From contig NZ_CP048286.1 in NCBI RefSeq assembly GCF_010365285.1, forward strand, positions 3,793,501 through 3,857,500: DNA of 64,000 nt, given 5' to 3'. The notes beneath the pieces are model-generated. The model had not been told where the DNA came from. It saw nothing but the letters and a program-made list of their open reading frames with translations, and searched no databases. Position 1 is the first letter of the stretch; each line of letters begins with the position of its first letter. Origin of the DNA: Paenibacillus rhizovicinus. Its GTDB lineage: Bacteria > Bacillota > Bacilli > Paenibacillales > Paenibacillaceae. Made by a program: the position numbers and the translations under genes. Below are positions 50,181-58,608 of this stretch, one piece after another.

Positions 50181-51959
50181 ATGTCAGCCGCGCAGCTTAA
50201 ACAAACCCGATCTTCTACCAGTTATTTTCGATCTTTGGCCTTTCGCATTTCGTTTGTCGCCGGAACCTGCTATCTGATCATCTGCGTGCTGCTTACGACG
50301 CTTTCTTATCAGCAGCAGAAGGATCGGGTCTCTGACGAGCTGGTGGCGCTGGAGAGCATGTTTCACTCGCCGCTGATGCTCGAGCTGGCCGACATTGAAA
50401 CGTCGAAGACGGAATTGAAGAAGAACGAGGAAGCATATAAGACGGTTCCGGCTGTCATGCACCTTCAAGAAGAGATGGATCGCGCGATTGCGTCGGACCT
50501 CGTGGAGAACGCTTACTTATTCTATCCGGATTGGATCGAACAGGACGGAGAGCCGGCGCTGCTGAATCTGTTGTCCAATGCTAATTTGTATGCGGACGAG
50601 AAGCCTGCGGAGCCTTACGTTCCCGTGAAAAAGCTTCGGGAAGCGCTTGTGCGGTCGGAGAAGGAAGGCGTCAGCAGCACCGGCGTTTATGAGGACAGCG
50701 TAGGCGAATGGATCAGCGTCGTCAGCGCGATCAAGGACGGGCACGGCAAGCTGGTCGCCTATGCAGGGATAGATTTCAGCAACGACTTTATTAGCAAAAC
50801 GTTGAAAAAAGAATTGTATCGCAGTTCGCTCTACGGCTTATTGGCAGCGCTTGCGGGCATTGCCGTCATGTCGTTTACCGTGCGGCTGTTTCTGCGTCCG
50901 CTCCACCGCATTAACGAGCAGGCCGAAGCGGCTGCCGGGGGAGACCTCTCCGGTACGCTCGATCTTGGCGTGCGCAATGAAATCGGCATGCTGGGGCAGC
51001 ATTTCAATCACATGATCGGGAATCTGCGCGTGCTCGTCGCGCAGATCGCGGAGACGACGCAAAGAGTGACGAGCGCTTCGGAGTCGCTCCAGGCGGGCGC
51101 GCATACGTCGGTCCAGTCCTCGCGCTCGATCACCGGCGCGATGGAGCAGCTGTCCAGCCGCTCGGCCCGGCAATATCACGGTACGCAAGAGAGCAGCCGC
51201 GCCATGGAAGAGATGGCCGCCGGCATCGGGCGGGTGGCGGAATCGGCAGGCACCGCATCGGATGCCTCGGGCGTTGCCCGGCAGCGCGCCGGCGAAGGCA
51301 ACGAGCAGATGGCGAGCAGCATGACGCAAATCTCCGGCGTCGTGACGACGGTCGAGCAGGCCGTCGAGGCGATGGAGCGGCTGCGCGTCATGTCCGATGA
51401 GATCGGATCCGTGACGCATATGATTTCGACGGTTACGCAGCAGACGAATCTGCTGGCGCTGAACGCCTCCATCGAGGCGGTGCGGGCAGGCGAGCACGGC
51501 AGGGGCTTCGCCGTCGTGTCCGGCGAGATCCGCAAGCTGGCCGAGCAGTCCAAGCTGTCGGCCGAGCGTATCTCGGATTTGATCGAACGCGTGCAGCAGG
51601 AGACGCGGTCGGCCGTTGCCGCGATCGACCACGGCTTGGGCGAGGTGAAGGCGATGCAGCAAGCGGCGGTGCAGACGGGCGGCGCTTTTCGCGATTTGTC
51701 CGGCTCCGTTCAGCAGGTCGCCGATCAGATGCTGGACGTTTACTCGGTTTCCGAGCAGATGTCGGCAAGCGCCCAGCAGGTATCGGCGTCCATTGCCGAG
51801 CTCGCGGAGCTGTCGCGGCAGACGACGGAGCTGGCCGAGACGATTTCGGCAGCTGCCGGCGATCAGCAGGAGGCGATGACGCAAGTCTCGCGGACCGCCG
51901 ACGAGCTGGGCGGGATTTCGAGCGAGCTGCAGCAGGCGGTCGCGCGGTTTAAGGTATAG
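50181..51959 (+). CDS. Methyl-accepting chemotaxis protein
   Basis: 592 residues. First membrane helix about 25-45, an external sensing domain of about 170 residues (Cache-like by the final V-A-Y-A-G-I-D-F), second helix about 217-237, HAMP linker about 238-290, and the signalling domain with the hairpin tip [12 protein letters not shown]. The tip continues [21 protein letters not shown], differing from the common A-R-A-G and A-D-E. GGAGGTG lies upstream. The ligand is unknown. Convergent with the sigma factor gene; a shared terminator lies between. Confidence 0.93.
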   Translation: MSAAQLKQTRSSTSYFRSLAFRISFVAGTCYLIICVLLTTLSYQQQKDRVSDELVALESMFHSPLMLELADIETSKTELKKNEEAYKTVPAVMHLQEEMDRAIASDLVENAYLFYPDWIEQDGEPALLNLLSNANLYADEKPAEPYVPVKKLREALVRSEKEGVSSTGVYEDSVGEWISVVSAIKDGHGKLVAYAGIDFSNDFISKTLKKELYRSSLYGLLAALAGIAVMSFTVRLFLRPLHRINEQAEAAAGGDLSGTLDLGVRNEIGMLGQHFNHMIGNLRVLVAQIAETTQRVTSASESLQAGAHTSVQSSRSITGAMEQLSSRSARQYHGTQESSRAMEEMAAGIGRVAESAGTASDASGVARQRAGEGNEQMASSMTQISGVVTTVEQAVEAMERLRVMSDEIGSVTHMISTVTQQTNLLALNASIEAVRAGEHGRGFAVVSGEIRKLAEQSKLSAERISDLIERVQQETRSAVAAIDHGLGEVKAMQQAAVQTGGAFRDLSGSVQQVADQMLDVYSVSEQMSASAQQVSASIAELAELSRQTTELAETISAAAGDQQEAMTQVSRTADELGGISSELQQAVARFKV

Positions 51960-52028
51960 CCTTCAACGCTGCGCCGGTACAGGCTGCGCATGGTTCTGCG
52001 CTTCAGCGGCGCGGACGGGATGGATGAG

Positions 52029-52062
52029 AAAGGCGCCGGATCTGATGATCCGGCGCCTTTTT
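52029..52062. terminator. Bidirectional terminator between chemoreceptor and sigma factor
   Basis: Perfect 14-bp stem (52029-52042 with 52047-52060), loop TGAT, T run better on the plus strand. Confidence 0.92.
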
Positions 52063-52091
52063 GGCATGCGGTAGTTTCCTGCTTGCGCTCC

Positions 52092-53000
52092 TTAGCGAAC
52101 GCCGAGAAGCTTGTCGGGATTCACGACGACGTAGATCTCCGCAATCCGATCCTGCTCGGTACGGAACGAGAAGACGCTGGCCGGTGCCCCGCCCGCGTAC
52201 GTGACAAGGCCGGGCTGCCCGCCGACGAGCGCGAGCTTGAAGCCGAAGTCGGGCGGCAGTTTCTTCCGCAAGCCTTCGAAGAAGCTGGCAATGCGCGCCG
52301 GTCCGACGATGGGCCGGACGGCCGCGCTCACTTTGCCTCCGCCGTCGGATACCAGCGTGGCATCGAGCGAGAGCACATTCAACAGCTTGCCGATGTCGCC
52401 GCTGGCGAGCGCGGCGGTGAACTGCTCCACCAGCATGCGGTGGCCGGGCAAGCCGGGCGCCGGCGCCTTCTGTTCCGCTGCGGGGTGGATGCTGCGTTTG
52501 GCGCGATGGAAAATCTGGCGGCAGTTCTGGCTGCTCTTGCCGGCGATTTCGGCAATCTCCTCGTAGTCGAACTGCAGCACCTCCCGCAGCAGGAAGACGG
52601 TCCGTTCCACCCAGGATAGCTGCTGCAAGAGCAGCAAATACGCCGTGGAGACCGATTCCTGCCGGACGTATGCCTGGTAGGGGTCGCCGCTGCGGGAAGC
52701 ATCGGCTTCGGATCCTTCCCGCAGGTCCGTGACAATCGGTTCCGGAAGCCAAGGTCCGACATAGACTTCGCGCTGCTTCTGCGCGGAACGAAGCCGGTCG
52801 ATGCAGCGGTTCGTGACGACTTTGCACAGATAGGCTTTCAGGTTCAAGATCTGATCCGCTTGCTTGCCCTGCAAGGAGAGGATCGCTTCGTGGACGATAT
52901 CCTCGGCATCCATAACGCTCCCGAGCATGCGGTAAGCAAGCGAGAAGAGCAGCGTCTTATGGGACGCGTACAGTTCTTCCGTGATGATGGACTTCTCCAT
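52092..53000 (-). CDS. ECF41-type sigma factor with C-terminal SnoaL-like domain (SigJ family)
   Basis: 302 residues. Sigma-70 region 2 (R-M-L-G-S-V-M-D-A-E-D-I-V-H-E) and region 4 (F-D-Y-E-E-I-A-E-I), then a fused SnoaL-like domain of about 115 residues. All ECF41 marks are present: W-L-P-E-P at 84-88 in the linker, D-G-G-G-K at 219-223 and N-P-D-K-L at 294-298. In ECF41 the C-terminal domain replaces an anti-sigma factor and both inhibits and helps the sigma. The gene follows an FAD oxidoreductase whose promoter carries a perfect ECF41 site. AAGGAGGCG precedes the start at 53000. Confidence 0.95.
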   Translation of the reverse strand: MEKSIITEELYASHKTLLFSLAYRMLGSVMDAEDIVHEAILSLQGKQADQILNLKAYLCKVVTNRCIDRLRSAQKQREVYVGPWLPEPIVTDLREGSEADASRSGDPYQAYVRQESVSTAYLLLLQQLSWVERTVFLLREVLQFDYEEIAEIAGKSSQNCRQIFHRAKRSIHPAAEQKAPAPGLPGHRMLVEQFTAALASGDIGKLLNVLSLDATLVSDGGGKVSAAVRPIVGPARIASFFEGLRKKLPPDFGFKLALVGGQPGLVTYAGGAPASVFSFRTEQDRIAEIYVVVNPDKLLGVR

Positions 53001-53127
53001 GTTGATAGAACGCCTCCTTCAAGCGCGCGGTCATCGACGCGATCGCGTGCGGGACGATACGGTATCGCGCGGTACAGCCACGGGGTATGGGCACGGGATG
53101 CGGGCGCGGCAGGCACCGGCAGGCATC

Positions 53128-54438
53128 TCAGCTGCCGATCAGTTCCGGCTCGCGGCCAAGGCCCGCCTTCGCATCCTTGAGCAGCTGCGCCGCGGCGCGG
53201 CCCGCGCTTGCCGCCGCCGCATCCGCGAGCATCTCGCCGTGGCATGCCCAGTCGCCGGCAACATAGAGGCCGCGGATTTCAGGCACGGCCGGCCCCGGCT
53301 TACGGTCCCGGCGGCCGATATGCGGCTGGTCGTGCACGACGGTAATGCTGGGGAGGAACTGCTTGGCGGCGGTCTCCTGCTGCCAGCCGGGATGCAGCAT
53401 ATCCATCGTCCGCGCGAGCAGCGCTTCGTCGCCGCGCGGATCCTGTTCGCCGGGCGCGTTGTATTTGATCAGATGCGTAACGACCGTCCCGTTATCGCTC
53501 AGCTTCGCCGCCCGCGAATGATTGGAGAAGAAAAGCGGCTGATCCAGCCCCATGACGAACTGCCGGTTCTCCACGGGCAGCCGGTTCAGCGCCAGGTCGA
53601 GACAGGCCGCCGTAACGGGGCGGGCGTCTTCCTTCCAGCGGAGCAGGGCGGTATGCTCCGCGCCTTCGACGAGCCGGAAGTTATCGGCCGGCGGCAGCGT
53701 GCTGATAACGCTGTCCGCCGGCAGAAGCTCGCCGCTTCCCAGCAGCACGCCCTGCACGGCGCCGCCTTCATGGGCGATGCCCGTCACGCCGGCGCTTGTT
53801 CGGATCGCGACGCCGCTGCGGACGGCCAGCGCGTGCAGCTGATCGATGATGGACTGCCAGCCGCCGTCCAAGTACAGCACGCCTTCCTTCAGCGACAGCT
53901 GCACCTGCTGCAGCACGGCCCCGGCCAGCTGGAAGTCGATATCGCGGCTGTAGGTCGCCGTCCGGCACAGCGAATAGAACAGATGGCGCACCATGGGATC
54001 GCGTACTTCTCGTTCGGCCCACTCGCGAAGCGTGGTGTCTCCGAGCGCCGCGAAGTTGATTTTGCCAAGGCCCGTCAGCAGCCGCCCAAGCTCGATCTTG
54101 CCGGGGAAGCGCAGCAGCTTGGAGGTCAAGAGACGCAGCGGATCGGCCGGCAGCGGAGCGAGTCCGTTCTTCCAGATGACCTCCCCCGACGTCGATGGGG
54201 CGCGCCCCTCCAGTTTGATGCCGAGCTGTCGCAGCGCCGCGAAAGCCGCTCCCCCGCGATAGAGCGCATGCCCGCCGAGATTCAGGCGCGCCCCGTTCTT
54301 AAGGACGGAAATGCCCCGGCCTCCCGTATGCGATGACTTCTCCAGCAGCACGACCGGCCTGCCCGCCTTCGCCGTTTCGATGGCCGCCAGCAGCCCTGCC
54401 AATCCTCCGCCAATGACAACTGTTCCTGCGTGTTTCAT
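53128..54438 (-). CDS. FAD-dependent oxidoreductase (phytoene-desaturase/amine-oxidase-like)
   Basis: 436 residues. N-terminal FAD motif V-I-G-G-G-L-A-G-L-L-A-A (8-19) with E-K at the end of beta 2 and G-G-R-G; C-terminal A-G-D-W closing motif. Resembles phytoene desaturase-like and protoporphyrinogen-oxidase-like flavoproteins rather than classical amine oxidases. Start at 54438 follows GAGGAGG. Its promoter has the ECF41 boxes at 54474-54500 and the ECF41 sigma gene lies 127 bases downstream, so it is the expected main target of that sigma. ECF41 partners are usually oxidoreductases, carboxymuconolactone decarboxylases or epimerases. Substrate unknown. Confidence 0.88.
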   Translation of the reverse strand: MKHAGTVVIGGGLAGLLAAIETAKAGRPVVLLEKSSHTGGRGISVLKNGARLNLGGHALYRGGAAFAALRQLGIKLEGRAPSTSGEVIWKNGLAPLPADPLRLLTSKLLRFPGKIELGRLLTGLGKINFAALGDTTLREWAEREVRDPMVRHLFYSLCRTATYSRDIDFQLAGAVLQQVQLSLKEGVLYLDGGWQSIIDQLHALAVRSGVAIRTSAGVTGIAHEGGAVQGVLLGSGELLPADSVISTLPPADNFRLVEGAEHTALLRWKEDARPVTAACLDLALNRLPVENRQFVMGLDQPLFFSNHSRAAKLSDNGTVVTHLIKYNAPGEQDPRGDEALLARTMDMLHPGWQQETAAKQFLPSITVVHDQPHIGRRDRKPGPAVPEIRGLYVAGDWACHGEMLADAAAASAGRAAAQLLKDAKAGLGREPELIGS

Positions 54439-54473
54439 TGTAAGTGCCTCCTCATTTCGTCAATTACTACTAT

Positions 54474-54500
54474 GACGAGGAGGGTGGCTGCGCTGTGACA
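54474..54500 (-). promoter_or_regulatory. ECF41-type promoter
   Basis: On the minus strand: TGTCACA (54494-54500), spacer of exactly 16 bases, CGTC (54474-54477). This equals the published ECF41 consensus TGTCACA-N16-CGTC. It lies 36 bases before the flavoprotein start. Confidence 0.93.
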
Positions 54501-54680
54501 GATCGCGCGTAAAAAGTTTCCGTTATCCGCGCCTGTCCCTAATGTACCCCATGCTGTTCCGATTGTCGCCGTCCAGGGCGTATCGTGGGGCGGGCCGGGA
54601 TGGGATCTCCCCCGCAGGGCGGCTGCGAATAAAACGGCGTACCCGTACTATTTTCCAAACGAGCCCATATGATGAAGGGA

Positions 54681-54726
54681 AGCTCTTGAGCCGGGCGCGA
54701 GGCATGCCGGTTCAGGGGCTTTTTTT
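54681..54726 (+). terminator. Orphan terminator on plus strand
   Basis: Left arm 54681-54694 and right arm 54707-54720 form a 14-position stem with three G-T pairs, followed by a run of seven T. No plus-strand gene precedes it. Confidence 0.7.
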
Positions 54727-54805
54727 GCGGCGGACTTACGAATGGGGAGGAACGTAAAAAGGGCCGGACAGGGAAGCCCTGCTCAGCCCTTCATGAACGT
54801 TAACG

Positions 54806-55381
54806 TTAAGACGCGGTAACCGTGCCTTTCGGAATATTGATATCCAGCGTCTGTCCCGGCAGCAGCCTGCCGTCCGGTCCTTGCGGCGCGTACGTAAACG
54901 TCGTTTGGGCAGCGCGCAGCTTTAATTCTTCGGACATGCCGCTGCCGGCCTCTGCGGATAATTGGTCGCCGGTCACGAATATTTGCTGGAGTTTGATCGT
55001 GAGATACGGCTTGCCGCTGTCGTCTTTGATGAAATAGAGCGTGCCTTGCTTAATGGCAGTGCCTTGCGCAATCCTTTGCATAAGCGCAAGCGTGGCCGTA
55101 TCTACGCTTTTCGTAAAATTGAACTCGGTATACGACGGTTTGCCGACCGATGCCCCGGCGCCGGACGTGAAATTGCTCGCAGCTTCTACGCCGTAGGAAA
55201 AGCTTGTAATATCGATCGCGTTCTCATAGCCTTTCAACACGCTTTCCCCTTTGATGCCGTCCAGCACCAACAGAATGCGGGGCGACCCGGGCGCGGCGAA
55301 GGCGGACCCCGGAATGGCACAGATAACCGCGACGATGGCGAGTACGATGATGAAGGATTTAGACATGAACCGTTTGTACAA
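54806..55381 (-). CDS. Secreted Hcp-fold protein (T6SS Hcp family, PF05638-like)
   Basis: 191 residues. Sec signal peptide with hydrophobic core I-I-V-L-A-I-V-A-V-I-C-A-I and cleavage near S-A-F-A-A. The mature part follows the Hcp pattern: L-V-L-D-G-I-K-G-E-S, I-D-I-T-S-F-S-Y-G-V, a Gly/Ala-rich turn, F-N-F-T-K-S-V-D-T-A-T, Y-L-T-I-K-L-Q, and F-T-Y-A-P-Q-G-P-D-G. Start is TTG 55381 with AAGGAG 9 bases upstream; ATG 55366 has no site in range. Canonical Hcp forms the tube of type VI secretion in diderms and has no signal peptide. No T6SS genes are present here, so a surface or matrix role is possible. Confidence 0.85.
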   Translation of the reverse strand: MYKRFMSKSFIIVLAIVAVICAIPGSAFAAPGSPRILLVLDGIKGESVLKGYENAIDITSFSYGVEAASNFTSGAGASVGKPSYTEFNFTKSVDTATLALMQRIAQGTAIKQGTLYFIKDDSGKPYLTIKLQQIFVTGDQLSAEAGSGMSEELKLRAAQTTFTYAPQGPDGRLLPGQTLDINIPKGTVTAS

Positions 55382-55544
55382 ACGAATCAGCTCCTTGGAT
55401 ATAGGGATTGGATTATTTGATACATAACGTATCAAGTATAACCGATCGGAATGGATTTCCGCTACAGTGGGGACGTGAAAATTTAAGAGAAATCTGGCCT
55501 CAACGCGTTCGAATAATGGGCTTGAAGCGGTTCCGCGGATCAGG

Positions 55545-56687
55545 TCAAGGCGCGGCGCCCGCGGTTCGAATCGGCGTCAGCACGAACAACGATGAAGGCT
55601 CGTCGGTTGTCCGGATCACGATCGGTTTGTTCGGAGTGGAGAAAGTTAGCGTGACCGCGCTTCCTGACGCGGCGCGCATGAAATCGCGCAGATAGCTGCC
55701 GTTAAAGGCGATCGTCAGCGGCTGGCCGTCCACGGACTGCGCGGGCACGCTTTCTTCGACATCGCCGATGCCCTCCGTCCGCGCAGTCAGCGCGACGGCC
55801 AAGCCATCGCGATCGCTGGCCAGCTTCACCGCGCGATGCTCCCCGGCAAGGAGCGTCACTCTCTCCAGCGCGCGCAGCAGGTCAGGCGCCATTAAAGTGA
55901 TCGTTGTCTCGCATTCCTGGGCGGCGACGCGGTCCAGGACGGGGTACGACCCTTCCAATAGCGCAAGCTGCAGCCACAGCTCATTCGTTTGAAATCTGAC
56001 GCTGGCCGTTCCCAGCGTCATCGCGGTAGAGCCTTCATCATCCAGCAGGTTAACGAAATCGAGCCATGGTTTGGCGGGGATGACAGCCGTGCGCAGGGCA
56101 GACGGCGTCTCTGCGAGCGGGGTCCGCGAGATGCGCTGGGAGGAGAGGCGGACACCGTCGGTGGCCGTGAAAGCAATCGAACCGGCATCGATGCTGCAGG
56201 AGATTCCGGTGAGAATAGGGCGGGCTTCCGAACTGGAGGCTGCGAATGCGAGTCTTCGAATGATCTCTTTCAGCCGCGCGTTCGTAAAATGAAGCTCATG
56301 CGTATGCGGCGGCACTGCGATGTACGGGTATTGTCCGGCGTCCAAGCCGCTTAACCGATAACGCGCATGGCCTGCACGTATGAGCAGCGCCGGCCCGTGA
56401 ACGCTTTCGAGCGCAACGCTGCCCGGAGGCAGACAGCGGATGACGGGGAGGAGGCTGCGTGAAGGAACGAGGAGTTGTCCCGTTCGATGAACGACGGCTT
56501 CGCCGGAAGCGGCGTCCAGGCGGGCCTCGACGGTTATGCCGCCGCCTCCGCCCCTGACCGATAATCCATCGTCATCTGCCCATAAGAGAATCGATCCCAG
56601 AATCGGAGTGACGGGCTTGGAAGACAGCGCGGGAGACAAGCGCTGCAGCGCTGCATGAAGAGAAGCTTGCGATACTTCGACGCGCAT
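55545..56687 (-). CDS. DNA polymerase III beta subunit paralog (second sliding clamp)
   Basis: 380 residues, the length of DnaN, with the three repeated clamp folds: domain 1 with L-S-S-K-P-V-T-P-I-L-G-S-I-L, domain 2 with F-A-A-S-S-S-E-A-R-P-I-L-T-G-I and T-D-G-V-R-L, domain 3 with I-A-F-N-G-S-Y-L-R-D-F. Several positions differ from the housekeeping clamp, and dnaA, recF or gyrase genes are not nearby, so this is an accessory copy. It follows a small RHH-like gene by 4 bases in one operon. GAGGA precedes the start at 56687. Possible roles: repair or translesion synthesis, or replication in a special state. Confidence 0.92.
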   Translation of the reverse strand: MRVEVSQASLHAALQRLSPALSSKPVTPILGSILLWADDDGLSVRGGGGGITVEARLDAASGEAVVHRTGQLLVPSRSLLPVIRCLPPGSVALESVHGPALLIRAGHARYRLSGLDAGQYPYIAVPPHTHELHFTNARLKEIIRRLAFAASSSEARPILTGISCSIDAGSIAFTATDGVRLSSQRISRTPLAETPSALRTAVIPAKPWLDFVNLLDDEGSTAMTLGTASVRFQTNELWLQLALLEGSYPVLDRVAAQECETTITLMAPDLLRALERVTLLAGEHRAVKLASDRDGLAVALTARTEGIGDVEESVPAQSVDGQPLTIAFNGSYLRDFMRAASGSAVTLTFSTPNKPIVIRTTDEPSSLFVLTPIRTAGAAP

Positions 56688-56691
56688 GGAT

Positions 56692-56949
56692 TCAGTCCTC
56701 TCCGTTCTTCGTCGTCGCATGCAGATAGTCGTGAATGATCGCGCGAAGCAGCTCCGACTTGGAGCAGGCATGCTCTTCGCACAATGCTTCGATCGCTGCC
56801 CAAGCTGTCTCCGGCAGGGTAAGGGACAACTTTCTCGTTTCGCCGATTCCTTTGCGCCCTGCGCCGGTCCGCGGTCCGCCTTTCGTAAACAGCATCGACA
56901 GCTGGCCCTCTTGTTCGGGAACGCCCAGCTTTAGCTTCTTGGAGGGCAT
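56692..56949 (-). CDS. Small ribbon-helix-helix-like protein upstream of dnaN paralog
   Basis: 85 residues. A basic, Gly-rich N-terminal part (G-P-R-T-G-A-G-R-K-G) is followed by R-K-L-S-L-T-L-P-E-T-A-W-A-A-I-E and C-S-K-S-E-L-L-R-A-I-I-H-D-Y-L, the beta strand and two helices expected of a CopG/Arc-type RHH DNA-binding protein. GAGGAG precedes ATG 56949 by 5 bases. It starts the operon with the DnaN paralog, and palindromes in its upstream region are candidate operators. Regulator of the operon or a clamp partner are both possible. Confidence 0.8.
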   Translation of the reverse strand: MPSKKLKLGVPEQEGQLSMLFTKGGPRTGAGRKGIGETRKLSLTLPETAWAAIEALCEEHACSKSELLRAIIHDYLHATTKNGED

Positions 56950-56974
56950 TGCGACTCCTCATTTCTTTTTTGAT

Positions 56975-56996
56975 TAAGGTAACTTAATTCAATTAA
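56975..56996. promoter_or_regulatory. Overlapping inverted repeats upstream of the RHH-clamp operon
   Basis: TTAAGGTAACTTAA (56974-56987 region) and TTAATTCAATTAA (56984-56996) are two overlapping perfect inverted repeats, about 30-50 bases before the RHH gene start and also 130 bases before rlmN on the other strand. Confidence 0.5.
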
Positions 56997-57131
56997 TCGA
57001 TATACCTAACTTAGCACATCCTTCCCGAATTAGCAAAACATTCGCATACCCTTGTGTTCCCGGTAGAATTTTGGGACAATAATTTAGAAGAATGCAAGGA
57101 AGTATGGCATGCGAAAAGAGGACCGGAGACA

Positions 57132-58193
57132 ATGAACAAACCTTCCATATACGGATTGACGCTCGAACAGCTGACCGCCTGGCTGCTGGAGCACGGACAT
57201 AAGAAATCGCGGTCGCTGCAGGTGTGGGACTGGCTATACCGGAAGCGGGTTACATCGTTCGAGGCGATGGAGGACGTGAACGGCGACTGCCGCGCGCTGC
57301 TTGCCGAACGCTTCGCGATTGAAACGCTTGCCGAGCACACGAAGCAGGAATCTTCGGACGGAACGGTCAAGTTTCTGTTCAAGCTGCAGGACGGCAGCTT
57401 GATCGAGACGGTACTGATGCGGCATAAATTCGGCTTGTCCGTCTGCGTGACGACGCAGGTCGGCTGCAATATCGGCTGCAGCTTCTGCGCCAGCGGGCTG
57501 ATCAGCAAGAGCCGGGATTTGTCCGCGGGCGAGATTGCGGAGCAGATCATGAAAGTGCAGCTGTACCTCGATGCGGCGGGGCAAGGCGAGCGGGTCAGCC
57601 ATGTCGTCGTCATGGGCATCGGCGAGCCGTTCGACAACTTCGAGAATCTCGTCGATTTCCTCGACGTCATCAAGGACCATAAAGGCTTGGCCATCGGCGC
57701 CAAGCATATTACCGTCTCGACCAGCGGGCTGGCGGACAAAATCATCGCATTCACGGATCGCGGCCTCGGCGTCAATCTCGCGATTTCGCTGCATGCGCCG
57801 AACAATGAGCTCCGCACGCGGATCATGAAAATCAACCGGGCGATCCCGATCGAGAAGCTGATGGGCGCGATCGATTATTACATCAGCAAGAACAGGCGCC
57901 GCATTACGCTGGAATATATTTTGCTGCGGGACGTCAATGATCGGGAAGAACATGCGCTGGAACTTGCGGAGCTGATCGGCGACCGCCGCCCAAGCGTGAA
58001 CGTGAACCTGATTCCTTACAATCCGGTCGACGAGCACAGCCAGTACCAACGGAGCGAGCAGTCGTCCATCCGCGGCTTCTACGACACGCTGAAGAAGCAG
58101 AACGTCAGCGTCAGCGTGCGGTTGGAGCACGGCACGGACATCGATGCGGCCTGCGGCCAGCTGCGAAGCAAGCAGATGAAGGCTTCCGGCTGA
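57132..58193 (+). CDS. rlmN: RlmN-family 23S rRNA (adenine-2503-C2)-methyltransferase
   Basis: 353 residues. Radical-SAM motif C-N-I-G-C-S-F-C (Cys112, Cys116, Cys119), M-G-I-G-E-P, S-T-S-G, and the C-terminal [12 protein letters not shown] with Cys341, the second methyl-carrying Cys. RlmN methylates A2503 of 23S rRNA and some tRNAs at C2. ATG 57132 is chosen over 57054 because the added residues do not look like family and GAGG/GGAG lie just upstream. Sequence around I-M-K-I-N-R-A and [11 protein letters not shown] differs from the main Bacillus RlmN, so it may be one of two copies in this genome. Confidence 0.9.
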   Translation: MNKPSIYGLTLEQLTAWLLEHGHKKSRSLQVWDWLYRKRVTSFEAMEDVNGDCRALLAERFAIETLAEHTKQESSDGTVKFLFKLQDGSLIETVLMRHKFGLSVCVTTQVGCNIGCSFCASGLISKSRDLSAGEIAEQIMKVQLYLDAAGQGERVSHVVVMGIGEPFDNFENLVDFLDVIKDHKGLAIGAKHITVSTSGLADKIIAFTDRGLGVNLAISLHAPNNELRTRIMKINRAIPIEKLMGAIDYYISKNRRRITLEYILLRDVNDREEHALELAELIGDRRPSVNVNLIPYNPVDEHSQYQRSEQSSIRGFYDTLKKQNVSVSVRLEHGTDIDAACGQLRSKQMKASG

Positions 58194-58264
58194 CGGACTG
58201 CTGTCCAAACCGCTCGGATACGCTCGGAATAAGATAACGCAAGTTTCTTATTTCGAGAGGATGG

Positions 58265-58393
58265 ATGCGGAAAATGGCGAGAACGAAAGGGACGAGACTG
58301 GAGAATCAAGTGTATTCCAATCGCGTGGCCCGCTCGGAGTTTGACCGGAATTGGCGGTCGTACATGATGCGTTCTCTAGAAGCGGACGGATAG
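58265..58393 (+). CDS. Small basic protein of 42 residues, unknown
   Basis: ATG 58265 with GAGAGG 4 bases upstream, or ATG 58274 in frame with the same site 13 bases upstream. The product is M-R-K-M-A-R-T-K-G-T-R-L-E-N-Q-V-Y-S-N-R followed by V-A-R-S-E-F-D-R-N-W-R-S-Y-M and a short acidic tail; it is rich in Arg and amphipathic, without membrane segment or Cys. It lies 71 bases after rlmN and directly before a long hairpin terminator that would end both, which supports a real gene. No family recognised. Confidence 0.6.
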   Translation: MRKMARTKGTRLENQVYSNRVARSEFDRNWRSYMMRSLEADG

Positions 58394-58403
58394 ATCCGCG
58401 GCC

Positions 58404-58483
58404 AAGACATCTTCTCAGAATGAAACGCGCCTCGCGTCCAATAGGATGGCGTCGGCCGTTTCGCTTTGAAAGGTGTCTTTTTT
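58404..58483 (+). terminator. Long hairpin terminator after rlmN and small protein
   Basis: Outer stem AAGACATCTT (58404-58413) with AAGGTGTCTT (58470-58479), one G-T pair, inner stem GAAACG-GCC / GGC-CGTTTC, then six T. Confidence 0.8.
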
Positions 58484-58608
58484 GCTGTGTAGACGCGCGG
58501 ATTTTGGTTAATCCTATACTGGATGGAGCAAATGTTTGGCGACTTCACGGACAATTGACCTGAAATAAGGTAAAATAGACTTATCTTATGGAAACGGGAG
58601 CGGTTAGC

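Larger units (their letters stand above)
54439..54805. other. 367-base gap between flavoprotein and Hcp-like genes
   Basis: It contains the ECF41 promoter (54474-54500, minus strand) and a plus-strand terminator-like hairpin at 54681-54726. Short open frames exist but none has a good ribosome site. The terminator has no protein gene upstream on its strand, so a small RNA is possible. Confidence 0.6.

Noticed and set aside
53128-54336. Plus-strand open frame of about 450 codons opposite the flavoprotein
   Set aside because: No motif; the minus frame has the FAD-binding motif and a good ribosome site.
54796-54809. AACGTTAACGTTAA shared with the merR operator region near 12044
   Set aside because: The overlap is a simple GTTAAC-type repeat at the 3' end of the Hcp-like gene, far from any promoter; chance or low complexity explains it.
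54806-55381. Evidence for a type VI secretion system
   Set aside because: Only the Hcp-like protein is present, with a signal peptide; no sheath, baseplate or VgrG genes are in the window.
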